Part shown: piece after piece, positions 19,871 through 29,461 of the stretch
How the letters are laid out: every line of letters starts with the position of its first letter
Position numbering within the stretch: the stretch's first letter is position 1
Source: Bradyrhizobium sp. CCBAU 53340
Lineage (GTDB): Bacteria; Pseudomonadota; Alphaproteobacteria; Rhizobiales; Xanthobacteraceae
DNA length: 64,000 bases
Direction of reading: 5' to 3'
Assembly (NCBI RefSeq): GCF_015291645.1
Contig: NZ_CP030056.1
Location: 248,001 to 312,000, forward strand
The notes under the pieces: model-generated
Databases searched by the model: none
What the model saw: only the letters and a program-made list of their open reading frames with translations
Told to the model about the DNA's origin: nothing
Position numbers and translations under genes: made by a program

Positions 19871-20376
19871 CCCGGCCGCTCCGTCAAGGTACCGCGCAGG
19901 AAGCTCCGACGATCAATCGGGGTCGTCGGTGGTTCGCGCCGGCGGACCGCCTCCTCGCTGTCGGCCGGCAGCATCAGCTCGGCAAGAGCGGCGTCAGCCG
20001 TTGCTCGCGCCGATGCCATGTCCGCAAATTGGAACATTGGCGAGAACAGCGAGCAGCTAGCGATGCGGCCCATTTGCACCTCGCTGAGGGTAAATTCGAT
20101 ATCACCGGCTGGAAAGCGAATACGCACGGTCGCGCCCGACCTATCCCCAGCGGCGCTCGCCGGCATCACCACGTTCATGAACCAAGGAGTGACCATGATG
20201 CCGACAAACGTTCCCTCGAAGCGACGGAAACCAATGGCCTCAACATCGAGGGCCTCGTTGTAGATTGGCAAATCGCGCATCGCGCGCTCGCCGATCTGGC
20301 GATACATTCCTGCCAATAGCTCGCCCCATGTCACCGCGTCGGCGTCGCTGGGAGAGCTTGGCGCGCTGGCAGTCAT
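19867..20376 (-). CDS. hupJ: Hydrogenase accessory protein HupJ
   Basis: A 169-residue protein in the expected place between hupI and hupK. It has no membrane segment. Stretches such as WGELLAGMYRQIGERAMRDLPIYNEAL and GFRRFEGTFVGIMVTPWFMNVVM fit the HupJ/HoxT family, which contributes to hydrogenase maturation by an undefined mechanism. The ATG at 20376 overlaps the hupI stop (ATGA), which is why it is preferred to an upstream ATG at 20430. Confidence 0.88.
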   Translation of the reverse strand: MTASAPSSPSDADAVTWGELLAGMYRQIGERAMRDLPIYNEALDVEAIGFRRFEGTFVGIMVTPWFMNVVMPASAAGDRSGATVRIRFPAGDIEFTLSEVQMGRIASCSLFSPMFQFADMASARATADAALAELMLPADSEEAVRRREPPTTPIDRRSFLRGTLTERPG

Positions 20377-20582
20377 GTTTCGATCGCCATGAACTTCGAT
20401 TTCGGGGCGTCGCAGTTGGGGCATCGCCACTCCTCCGGCAGAAGTGAGAACGGTGTGCCGGGTGCGATCTGCGCCACCGCATCACCATCGGCCGGATCAT
20501 AGACGGTCCAACAGATGCCGCATTCAAGCCGCGCAGCCTCAGTGACGTCTTGGCGCACGCCAAAGTTCTCAAAGGCGCTCAT
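20373..20582 (-). CDS. hupI: Rubredoxin-like protein HupI
   Basis: A 69-residue rubredoxin with the two iron-ligand motifs [11 protein letters not shown] and [13 protein letters not shown]. HupI/HoxR rubredoxins help protect or mature the hydrogenase when oxygen is present, probably acting on the small-subunit Fe-S clusters. It is coupled to hupH and hupJ by ATGA overlaps. Confidence 0.94.
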   Translation of the reverse strand: MSAFENFGVRQDVTEAARLECGICWTVYDPADGDAVAQIAPGTPFSLLPEEWRCPNCDAPKSKFMAIET

Positions 20583-21442
20583 TTGAAATATGCCTCAATG
20601 ATTTCTTGGAGCCGTTCGGCGGAATCCTCGAAATCTTCGTCTGCAGCAAGCGCAACCGTGGGTACCCCGCCAACTTCCAGCGTGTCGAGGATGATGGTGT
20701 CCATGGCGTTGAAAAACTGCACCGACCAGACATTGCGAATGCCAGTCGACAGCACCCGACAGGTGCCATAGCCGCGCGAGACAAGCTGGATCGGCCCGTT
20801 CCGAATAGTCTCCTGCAAAAAGCTCATATCCACCGGGCTCATCGGCAACAGAGTGAAATTGATGATCTGCGAGCGGATGCCAGGACGCCAGGCTAGCGCC
20901 CGCTCGCGGATCTCGGCGAGCACCGGTAGGACGTTCATGGCGCCTTCAGGGGCCTGTCCGATTTCGAAATCGGCGGCTGTCAGATCGGCTGCTGCGCGTC
21001 TGACGATCTCGGGAACAGCGCCTACTTCAATATATTCGGAAGCCGCGTCAGTTTCGATCCTGACACGCCAGATCCCTGCGAGCACCGATTCTTGAATCTG
21101 CGCCAGCGATCCGTCCGGCAGCGCTACGACGCCGCCGACCTCCCCCTCGCCGAGAACATCGGCGACGAGCTTGCTTTCGAGATCGTTGAGATTGCCGAGC
21201 CGGAACAGTTGCGAGGGTGCGTCCGCCCTTTGACCTGCAATGGCCTCCGCGATGTTGGAGAGCAGCGTGACGGCTTTGGGGCAGTTCTTAGCGAGCTCGA
21301 CACTGTCTAATGTTGCGAGTCTTGCGAGTGCGCCGGCCGCCGTCAGGCTGCCACTTGAGGCATTGAGACTCTCTTCTCCGATAGGGAACACGCTGACGGG
21401 TTGCTCGGCGCCTTCCGGCGCATCCCAGAATCCGACCTTCAT
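20579..21442 (-). CDS. hupH: Hydrogenase expression/formation protein HupH
   Basis: A 287-residue HupH/HyaF/HoxQ-family protein. Recognisable stretches are [31 protein letters not shown] and [16 protein letters not shown]. The C-terminal half includes [43 protein letters not shown]. The family works with HupG on the small subunit before Tat export. It overlaps hupG at the start and hupI at the stop by 4 nt each. Confidence 0.92.
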   Translation of the reverse strand: MKVGFWDAPEGAEQPVSVFPIGEESLNASSGSLTAAGALARLATLDSVELAKNCPKAVTLLSNIAEAIAGQRADAPSQLFRLGNLNDLESKLVADVLGEGEVGGVVALPDGSLAQIQESVLAGIWRVRIETDAASEYIEVGAVPEIVRRAAADLTAADFEIGQAPEGAMNVLPVLAEIRERALAWRPGIRSQIINFTLLPMSPVDMSFLQETIRNGPIQLVSRGYGTCRVLSTGIRNVWSVQFFNAMDTIILDTLEVGGVPTVALAADEDFEDSAERLQEIIEAYFK

Positions 21443-21885
21443 AGCTCGACACCTTTTGCGCGATGCTGGGGAACAATGGTAACGGCAATGGCTGCGCTTT
21501 GCCCGCGCGGGCGGTCGATCAGCTTAGTGATGCGGTCGACATAGACTGACCAATCCTGGATCTTGGCGATCAGCCCCAGCGTCTCGCCCTTGGCCACGAA
21601 GATAAGGGTCGGCTGCACTCGCACCCCGAAACGTTCGCCAAGCGCCTCTTCGGCATGGGGTGCAATGATCGCGGCGCGCAGGCGGCCTCCGAACGCCGTA
21701 ACCAGCTCAGGCAGCACTACGGCGACATCAATGGCCTCCGGAAAACGGTTGGGATTACCCGCCGATAGCAGCACGGCGACAGCACCGGCTTGGTCGGCAT
21801 GTTTAAGAAAATGATCGACGGTCGCGACATCGACCTCATTGAGGCCATGCCGACTGAGATCATGCCGTCCTACCTGGAATTCCAT
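21439..21885 (-). CDS. hupG: Thioredoxin-fold hydrogenase chaperone HupG
   Basis: A 148-residue HupG/HyaE/HoxO protein. It has a thioredoxin-like fold ([27 protein letters not shown], then [20 protein letters not shown]) but no CxxC redox pair, as usual for this family. It binds the Tat signal of the small subunit. The ATG at 21885 has GGGAGG 5 nt upstream; the longer TTG frame adds only four residues. It is the first gene of a second hup transcription unit behind a clear sigma-54 promoter at 21931-21945. Confidence 0.9.
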   Translation of the reverse strand: MEFQVGRHDLSRHGLNEVDVATVDHFLKHADQAGAVAVLLSAGNPNRFPEAIDVAVVLPELVTAFGGRLRAAIIAPHAEEALGERFGVRVQPTLIFVAKGETLGLIAKIQDWSVYVDRITKLIDRPRGQSAAIAVTIVPQHRAKGVEL

Positions 21886-21930
21886 TTGACCTCCCAAAAC
21901 AGACTTATCTTTCTGATCGGGATAGTGTTA

Positions 21931-21945
21931 GCAAGCTGCGTGCCA
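21931..21945 (-). promoter_or_regulatory. Sigma-54 (-24/-12) promoter of hupG
   Basis: The minus strand reads TGGCACGCAGCTTGCT. This matches the RpoN consensus TGGCACG-N4-TTGCW at every fixed position, with GG at -24 and GC at -12 properly spaced. Transcription should begin near 21919, leaving a 5' leader of about 34 nt before the hupG ATG. The RpoN-dependent activator HoxA encoded in the same cluster is the obvious candidate regulator, which is an inference. Confidence 0.85.
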
Positions 21946-22088
21946 GGGACAGTCAGGATTTATGTAGTTGAATTCACTGATCTATTTTCAACGCCATCAA
22001 GCCGAGTGGATGCGAATGATAAGCTACTTTCCACTACAAACGAAAGCCTTCTTTCCAGACTAGAAACTTGTCTTCCGGCGAGCACCTC

Positions 22089-22113
22089 GGCCAGCGGCTG
22101 AGGTCAGCCGGCC
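22089..22113 (-). terminator. Hairpin in the hupF-hupG gap
   Basis: GGCTGA/TCAGCC arms extended by GGCC at both ends form a GC-rich stem about 25 nt past the hupF stop. There is no T-run, so it may be a pause or mRNA 3'-end stabiliser rather than a full intrinsic terminator. Its position suggests that hupSLCDF ends here, before the separate hupG promoter. Confidence 0.4.
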
Positions 22114-22138
22114 AAGTCATTCTAGGATGACAACCCGC

Positions 22139-22435
22139 TTAATCAGTCAGGAGGTGCGCAGGCAATTGCGGTTCGCGGTCGATCAGATCGGCGAAGAAGC
22201 AGTCGAAATCGTTGCCGTCGAGCGCTGCACCGAGACCGTCGATGGCAGCCGCAATCAGGCACGCTTCTTCTTTCTCAAGTAGGCGGATCGCCGTGTCGAT
22301 GTAGACCAGCACGTGGGCACCGGCCGGAGGATGCGAGAGCAGAAGCACGGAGACGCGGCGTTGCTCGCCGCGAAACTCGCACAAAGCCGAAATTCCATCG
22401 GTCTCGACGATAGTCATCGGCAGTCCAAGGCACAT
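22139..22435 (-). CDS. hupF: HypC-family hydrogenase chaperone HupF
   Basis: A 98-residue protein starting MCLGLPMTIVE, with the conserved Cys2 of the HypC/HupF family. A C-terminal extension (about residues 75-98, DFDCFFADLIDREPQLPAHLL) is typical of HupF. HupF is a dedicated chaperone for HupL, helping large-subunit maturation under higher oxygen. The ATG at 22435 is set by the MCLGLP motif. It follows hupD by 26 nt. Confidence 0.92.
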   Translation of the reverse strand: MCLGLPMTIVETDGISALCEFRGEQRRVSVLLLSHPPAGAHVLVYIDTAIRLLEKEEACLIAAAIDGLGAALDGNDFDCFFADLIDREPQLPAHLLTD

Positions 22436-22461
22436 CCGTCTTCTCCGGCACGCTCCGGCGG

Positions 22462-23064
22462 TCAGGCCGGCCGCATCTCGTAACTCGCATGGTCGATGTC
22501 GTTGGCGAGCAGGCGCTCGGAGTCTGCCAACGGCGTATCGCGCAGCTTCACCTCGATGCCCCACTCGGCCAGAACTTTGCAGGCAAGCTCGATGGCCGGT
22601 GCGATCTGATCGCGTACGGACGCCGTCAATGGACCTCCCCAGTCTTCGAGATCGAGCGGTTGGCAGCCGATCAGGACGAGGTGCTTCGGGCAGCGGCCGA
22701 GCAGGTCGGCTGCGCTGATCACCTCCTGGAAGCCGGTTTGATGCAGACTCATCTTCTTCGCGCCGGTGAAGCGTGGCACCTCGTCGCCGCGCACGAGCTT
22801 CAGCTTGCCTGGCGGCAGACCATAATCGATGGCATCGAACACGAGCAAGCGATCAGCGTCCTCCAGATAGTTGACGAGATAGAGCCCCTGCGTTCCGCCA
22901 TCGAGAATCGTGACATTATCAGGCACGGCGTAGCGGCGGTGGAAGTCCTCCACCGCGCGCACGCCAAAGCCTTCATCGGCCCACAGGATGTTGCCGATGC
23001 CGAGCACCAAGATGTGGTCGTCGTTTGGGGCGTTCAACATCGAGATCGTTCCAGTTTCAGTCAC
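22462..23064 (-). CDS. hupD: Hydrogenase maturation endopeptidase HupD
   Basis: A 200-residue HyaD/HybD-type protease that removes the C-terminal peptide of the large subunit once nickel is inserted. Conserved features are VLGIGNILWADEGFGVRAVE, with the nickel-ligand Glu in DEG, LLVFDAIDYG with the second acidic ligand, and HQTGFQEV with the His ligand. Its ATG overlaps the hupC stop by 8 nt. Confidence 0.94.
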   Translation of the reverse strand: MTETGTISMLNAPNDDHILVLGIGNILWADEGFGVRAVEDFHRRYAVPDNVTILDGGTQGLYLVNYLEDADRLLVFDAIDYGLPPGKLKLVRGDEVPRFTGAKKMSLHQTGFQEVISAADLLGRCPKHLVLIGCQPLDLEDWGGPLTASVRDQIAPAIELACKVLAEWGIEVKLRDTPLADSERLLANDIDHASYEMRPA

Positions 23065-23800
23065 GGAATTGCCGTTCGCCCGAGATCATCGAGGAGATGA
23101 TACTCTGGCGTGACATGATGTCCTCGCGGATCGCAGCGTAGATGTGTACCATCACGAACACGACCAGCGCCCACATGCCCAGATGATGCCAGGTGTGAAC
23201 GTCCTGGCTGTTCGGCCAGATCGAGAACACCCAGCCGAACAGTTTGTGCTGCCAGCTATCGATGCCTTCTCCTTCCGAATAGAGCGCAAAGCCGGTCACG
23301 ATCATGAAGGTCACGAACAACGTGAAGCCCGTGAACATCGCGGTCTGCGCCAGCGGGTTGTGCCCGACATACATCTTCGGCTGACGTTCCAGGAAGGCGT
23401 ACCAGCGGATCTCGTGCCAGACTTCCTTCCAGAATTGCCGGCGATGCACCGGCAGATAGAAGATCTGCCGGGAATGGTGGTTGCCGGTGAAGGCCCACAG
23501 GATACGCGCGAGGAAGAACACCGCGAGCACCTGCCCCGCCGCGAAATGGGCGAAGCGCATATAGCCCATCACGAAGTTGGCCGACGCCTCCCCCTCGACC
23601 GCCGGCAGCGGCGTCCCGATCAGAAACCCGGTGACCATCAGGATGATGATCGAGAACGCGTTCACCCAATGGCAGATGCGCACCGGCGCTTCGTAGACAT
23701 AGACGGTGGGCCGGCCCACCGCATGCTCGCCAGCAGCATCGGCCGCGATCGCCGTCAGGTCCGGCTCGCTTTCCACCGGGGGAGCAATTGCATCCATCAT
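23057..23800 (-). CDS. hupC: Hydrogenase b-type cytochrome HupC
   Basis: A 247-residue integral membrane diheme cytochrome b that anchors HupSL and passes electrons from H2 to the quinone pool. It shows the family pattern VYEAPVRICHWVNAFSIIILMVTG, YMRFAHFAAGQVLAVFFLARILWAF, and WHHLGMWALVVFVMVHIYAAIREDI. These carry the His heme ligands on four helices. AGGAGG lies just before the tandem ATGs. It follows hupL closely. A divergent paralogue is encoded at 33342-34067. Confidence 0.95.
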   Translation of the reverse strand: MMDAIAPPVESEPDLTAIAADAAGEHAVGRPTVYVYEAPVRICHWVNAFSIIILMVTGFLIGTPLPAVEGEASANFVMGYMRFAHFAAGQVLAVFFLARILWAFTGNHHSRQIFYLPVHRRQFWKEVWHEIRWYAFLERQPKMYVGHNPLAQTAMFTGFTLFVTFMIVTGFALYSEGEGIDSWQHKLFGWVFSIWPNSQDVHTWHHLGMWALVVFVMVHIYAAIREDIMSRQSIISSMISGERQFRD

Positions 23801-23809
23801 GGCCGCCTC

Positions 23810-25600
<1,791 letters not shown>

Positions 25601-25629
25601 GATCGTTTCTACCCTAATGTGTCTTTTGA

Positions 25630-26721
25630 TCAGCTGTTGTGGCCGGCGTCTTCGCGCTTGCTGGCAAGCCGCTTTACCGCAGTGACGGCGGCGTGCGCGG
25701 CCACCGCCGCACCCACGGCGCCCGCTGCCGCCATGCCGATCTGATCGGCGTTTTTCTCGATGCCGAACTGCTTGATGTTGGTGAGGCGATCGTAGAACGA
25801 GCCCTTGTCCCAAAAGCCGTCCTCTGAGCAGCCGATGCAGCCGTGTCCCGATTGGATGGGGAATGAGACCCCCCCGTTCCAGCGCACGGTTGAGCAGGCG
25901 TTATAGGTCGTTGGCCCCTTGCAGCCCATCTTGTAGAGGCAGTAGCCTTTGCGCGCCGCCTCATCGTCCCACTCCTCGACAAACTGGCCGGCGTCGAAAT
26001 GCGGGCGCCGGTAACACTTGTCGTGGATGCGCTGCGAGTAGAACATCTTAGGCCGGCCCTGGCGGTCGAGCTCGGGCAGCTTGCCGAAGGTGGTGATGAA
26101 GGTGACGACGCCGGTCATCACTTCGGCGATCGGGGGGCATCCCGGCACCTTGATGATCGGCTTGTTGGTGATGACCTTGTCGATCGGTGTGGCCTGGGTC
26201 GGATTGGGCTTTGCCGCCTGTACGCAGCCCCAGGACGCGCAAGCGCCCCAAGCGATGATCGCCATCGCGTCCTCGGCCATCATCTTCAGCTTTTCGACGA
26301 ATGGTTTGCCGCCGTCGATACAGAACATGCCGCCCTCGTTGAGCGGCGGATTACCTTCAACGGCCAGAATGTACTGACCTTTATGCTTGGCACGGGTCTC
26401 CTCGAGGATCGCTTCCGCCTGATGGCCCGCGGCCGCCATGATCGTGTCATCGTAGTCTAGCGAGATCATCGACAGCACCGCATCCTTCACCAGGGGATGC
26501 GCGGAGCGGATGAAGCTCTCGGAGCAGCAGGTGCATTCGAGACCGTGCATCCAGATCACGGGCACACGCGGCTTGGTCTCGAGCGCATTGGCGATGCGGC
26601 TCGCCGCCAGCGGGCCGAGGCCGAGGCTCGTCGCGGTCAGGCTGCAGAACTTGTGAAAGCTTCGACGCGTGATGCCTTGCCGCCTGATCACGCTGTAAAA
26701 TGTTTCCGTCGCCGTGCCCAT
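25630..26721 (-). CDS. hupS: Uptake [NiFe]-hydrogenase small subunit HupS
   Basis: A 363-residue Fe-S subunit with a Tat signal (TRRSFHKF at residues 18-25) and a C-terminal hydrophobic anchor near residues 325-350. The proximal-cluster region has [11 protein letters not shown] and [11 protein letters not shown]. It therefore has the two extra cysteines, giving the six-Cys 4Fe-3S site known from oxygen-tolerant membrane-bound hydrogenases. Medial and distal ligands lie in [16 protein letters not shown] and [14 protein letters not shown]. It is the first gene of hupSLCDF, about 210 nt after hupV. Confidence 0.97.
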   Translation of the reverse strand: MGTATETFYSVIRRQGITRRSFHKFCSLTATSLGLGPLAASRIANALETKPRVPVIWMHGLECTCCSESFIRSAHPLVKDAVLSMISLDYDDTIMAAAGHQAEAILEETRAKHKGQYILAVEGNPPLNEGGMFCIDGGKPFVEKLKMMAEDAMAIIAWGACASWGCVQAAKPNPTQATPIDKVITNKPIIKVPGCPPIAEVMTGVVTFITTFGKLPELDRQGRPKMFYSQRIHDKCYRRPHFDAGQFVEEWDDEAARKGYCLYKMGCKGPTTYNACSTVRWNGGVSFPIQSGHGCIGCSEDGFWDKGSFYDRLTNIKQFGIEKNADQIGMAAAGAVGAAVAAHAAVTAVKRLASKREDAGHNS

Positions 26722-26778
26722 AAATCCTCCCGCCGTCAGCTTTGGCTTTCAATGACGCTTAGGGACAGCAAGAAGCAG

Positions 26779-26792
26779 GCCAACTGCGTGGC
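26779..26792 (-). promoter_or_regulatory. Candidate sigma-54 promoter of hupS
   Basis: On the minus strand GCCACGCAGTTGGC lines up with the perfect hupG element (GGCACGCAGCTTGC) with only three differences and the same spacing. It lies 58-71 nt upstream of the hupS ATG, giving a leader of about 46 nt. The second G of the -24 pair is replaced by C, which would normally weaken the site, so this is only a candidate. No better -24/-12 element was found in the gap. Confidence 0.42.
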
Positions 26793-26931
26793 GCAAAATG
26801 AAATTAGAGGAATGTCAAAAGGTTGCGAGATCTGAATTGTGCAAGACGCGAAGATCGAGCGGCACTGCACGAAAGAAGCGGAAACAATTCGATTTGCAGG
26901 CGGTAACGAGGTTTACGCCGCCGAGCCCGTT

Positions 26932-28371
26932 TCAATGCGCAGTGCACACCATGCAAGGATCGAACGAGCGCACGACATGCTGAACCGCAACGGAACGTGC
27001 GCCAGCCTCGCCCACATCGGTGCCGACCAGCGCCTGTTCCAGAGGGCCTGCCACGCCGAGGGAATCGCGCGGTGAAAAATTCCAGGTGGTCGGCGCGATG
27101 ATCTGGTAGCGCTCGATCTTTCCACCGCGCACCGCCACCCAATGCCCGAGGCTGCCGCGCGCGGCCTCGACGAGACCGACATATGCCCCGTCGGGCATCT
27201 CCTGCGAGGGAGCACAGAACGGTTCCGAAAGTCGTAGCGCGCGGGTCCACTGCTCCATCGCAAGTGCGATGCGCGCAGTCTCGATCAGCCGGGCGATCAC
27301 ACGGTTGCGGACATTGGTGCCGCTTGGGGCGACGAGATCGGCTATCAGCGCTTGCCCGGCCACGGTCTGGCGCGCAATCGCCCCGACCTCGACCGGCTGG
27401 CCCGAAAGCCGCGGCGCCTTGCACCAGCTATAGGCGCCTGCCTTGTCGGGATCAGGTACGGTGTTGCTGTGCGCAGGATCGGAGGAGCAATCCCGCATCC
27501 ATGCATGGGAAACGTCCTCGCTGATCTGACTCAGCGGCAACGGCTCCACAACCATGTCTGGACCAACAATGCCGCGCGGGAACAGTCCGCAATCGGCGCC
27601 TTGATAGGCGCCATAGCTCATCAACACGCCCGGTCCCTTGCCGAGCTCACTGAGCGCGAGGCTGTCGGCAAGCCTGAGGAAATGAGCGAAATCACCGCTG
27701 CGCCCCGCGCGCCAGCGGTCGAGCTCGTCTGCGGTCGAGAGCGACAGCATGTTCTCTAGAGTATCGGCGAACACTGTACGTTCAAGGAACGTGCGAAATG
27801 AGGTCACGATCGACAACAGCCGTACGCGCTCGCCGAGTTCGATCGCGCGCGTCGCGCCGCCCGGCTGGAAGGCAAGGCTGTGTGGCCATTTGCCAGCAAT
27901 GATTCCCATAGTCTCGAGCAGCCGCGCCCGCGCCGGCAGCGCATCGCGCGCCGCACTGCCGCGGGTGGCCGCAAAGCGCTCGCGAGTCTCCTGGTACCAA
28001 TCCTGCGAAGCGTAGGCTTCACGGGCGAAGTCAGGCATGAAGAAGATGTAGAAATGCGTAAGATGATCGGCGGCATTCTCTGCCGCGTGCGCGATATTAG
28101 TGGCGAGCAGACCGTTCGGCGCCGCCTCGGTTCCCATCGCATGGCGAAGCGCGGCAGCGGCGGCGACCGACTGCGAGACCGAGCAGATGCCGCAGATGCG
28201 CGGCGCCAACACCAGCGCATCAAGCGGTGGCCGCCCCTCCAGAATTTGCTCGAACCCGCGATAGAGCGGCGCCGTCACTTCGGCGCGCTGGACCCGGCCG
28301 CTTTCGACGTCGAGGCGGACTTCGAGATCGCCCTCGACGCGGTTGAACGGGCCGATCGTAATCCTCGTCAT
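26932..28371 (-). CDS. hupV: Regulatory hydrogenase large subunit HupV
   Basis: A 479-residue [NiFe] large subunit of the H2-sensor class. The N-terminal motif is PRICGICSVSQSVAAAAALRHA. The protein ends exactly at the second motif (DPCMVCTAH, then stop), with no cleavable tail, a hallmark of sensor hydrogenases that need no HupD. It pairs with HupU in the cytoplasm and signals H2 to the HupT-type kinase. Its ATG overlaps the hupU stop (ATGA). Confidence 0.95.
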   Translation of the reverse strand: MTRITIGPFNRVEGDLEVRLDVESGRVQRAEVTAPLYRGFEQILEGRPPLDALVLAPRICGICSVSQSVAAAAALRHAMGTEAAPNGLLATNIAHAAENAADHLTHFYIFFMPDFAREAYASQDWYQETRERFAATRGSAARDALPARARLLETMGIIAGKWPHSLAFQPGGATRAIELGERVRLLSIVTSFRTFLERTVFADTLENMLSLSTADELDRWRAGRSGDFAHFLRLADSLALSELGKGPGVLMSYGAYQGADCGLFPRGIVGPDMVVEPLPLSQISEDVSHAWMRDCSSDPAHSNTVPDPDKAGAYSWCKAPRLSGQPVEVGAIARQTVAGQALIADLVAPSGTNVRNRVIARLIETARIALAMEQWTRALRLSEPFCAPSQEMPDGAYVGLVEAARGSLGHWVAVRGGKIERYQIIAPTTWNFSPRDSLGVAGPLEQALVGTDVGEAGARSVAVQHVVRSFDPCMVCTAH

Positions 28372-29384
28372 GGCGTGCGCTTGGCCGTGGTGCGGCCGGG
28401 CGGCACCACCACATGATCAGCGGTCGCATTCAGCCTCACGCGCCGCGGAGTCGCCGATTTCGACAACGCCGCGAGCGCGACGAACCAGGCTTTTGGCATG
28501 TCGGTCGGCAAGCCGACTGGGATGCCGGCAAGCTTGGCGGTCTCCAGGAAATTCTGCGCGTCTTCGAAGCCAGGTGACGTGCAGGCGATGCAGGCATAAC
28601 CGCCCTTCGTGCAGGAACCGCCGCCGTTCCAGGAGCGCTGGTTGCAATCGCCGACAGCCTGAGTCGCCTTGCAGCCGAGATGCTCCATGAGGCAGCCGCG
28701 CTCGGACATGGTTTCGGCGCTGGCCTTGAACTCATAGAACTCGTTGCGGGAGCAGCCGTGATGAGCAAGATGGTTGGCAACGAATTTCGGTCGGCCATAG
28801 GTGTCGAGGTCAGTCGCTGACAAGTCCTTGGACGTCAGTGCCAAAATGGTTTCCATCATCCAGCCCGGATGCGGCGCACAGCCAGCCACATTGATCACCG
28901 GCAAGCCGAGCCGGGAGCGGAAGCCTGCGCCGAGCGCGCCGCCAGCATCGGCGCCCTCGAATTGCAGCCCGACCGCGTCGGTTGGATTGGCGCCGGCGGC
29001 TGGCACCCCGCCATAGGCGGCACAGCTTCCGACCGCAACGACATAGTCCGCCCGCGGCGCGAGATCTAGCATCCAGTGGTAGATCGAGCGGCCCGTGCCC
29101 GCGAGCATGTTGAAGCGGCCGCTATCGTTCGGGCCGCGGGCAACGGAGCCTTCGAGGAGCAGTAGGTCGAGCGGCACCCTGCCCTCGCGCACGGAGTTGA
29201 GCACCTCGGCCGCTTCCTCGCCTGTCTCCTCGCTGACCGAGGGATGCCACAGCAGGTTGATGCCGAACTGCCTCAGTTCGTCGAACCAGCCGGAAGAGCC
29301 GCTTTCGAGGATCGACATGGTGCAACCGCCGCAGCTCGCGCCTTGCAGCCAGAGCAGGTTGGTCATTCCGTTCGATTGGCTCAT
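28368..29384 (-). CDS. hupU: Regulatory hydrogenase small subunit HupU
   Basis: A 338-residue Fe-S subunit of the H2 sensor. It lacks a Tat signal and the C-terminal anchor of HupS, so it stays in the cytoplasm. It has the standard four-Cys proximal set (QGASCGGCTMSI, VGSCAAYGG, NVAGCAPHPG, MEHLGCKA), followed by downstream cluster ligands in CNQRSWNGGGSCTKGGYACIACTSPGF. The ATG at 29384 overlaps the stop of a 25-codon frame upstream; a GTG one codon earlier is also possible. Confidence 0.94.
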   Translation of the reverse strand: MSQSNGMTNLLWLQGASCGGCTMSILESGSSGWFDELRQFGINLLWHPSVSEETGEEAAEVLNSVREGRVPLDLLLLEGSVARGPNDSGRFNMLAGTGRSIYHWMLDLAPRADYVVAVGSCAAYGGVPAAGANPTDAVGLQFEGADAGGALGAGFRSRLGLPVINVAGCAPHPGWMMETILALTSKDLSATDLDTYGRPKFVANHLAHHGCSRNEFYEFKASAETMSERGCLMEHLGCKATQAVGDCNQRSWNGGGSCTKGGYACIACTSPGFEDAQNFLETAKLAGIPVGLPTDMPKAWFVALAALSKSATPRRVRLNATADHVVVPPGRTTAKRTP

Positions 29385-29461
29385 CACTTGCCCTCCAGCT
29401 CCACCAGCTTCGGCCGACCCGGCTCGAATGGCAAGCCCTCGGCGCGAAGGAACTCAGTCAT
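29384..29461 (-). CDS. Possible 25-residue leader ORF before hupU
   Basis: A short frame (MTEFLRAEGLPFEPGRP, ending VELEGK) starts inside the DUF3422 gene stop region (ATGACTGA) and its TGA overlaps the hupU start. It exactly bridges the two genes, so it could couple their translation or be the relic of a longer gene. I recognise no family, and coding potential cannot be tested on 25 codons. Confidence 0.35.
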   Translation of the reverse strand: MTEFLRAEGLPFEPGRPKLVELEGK

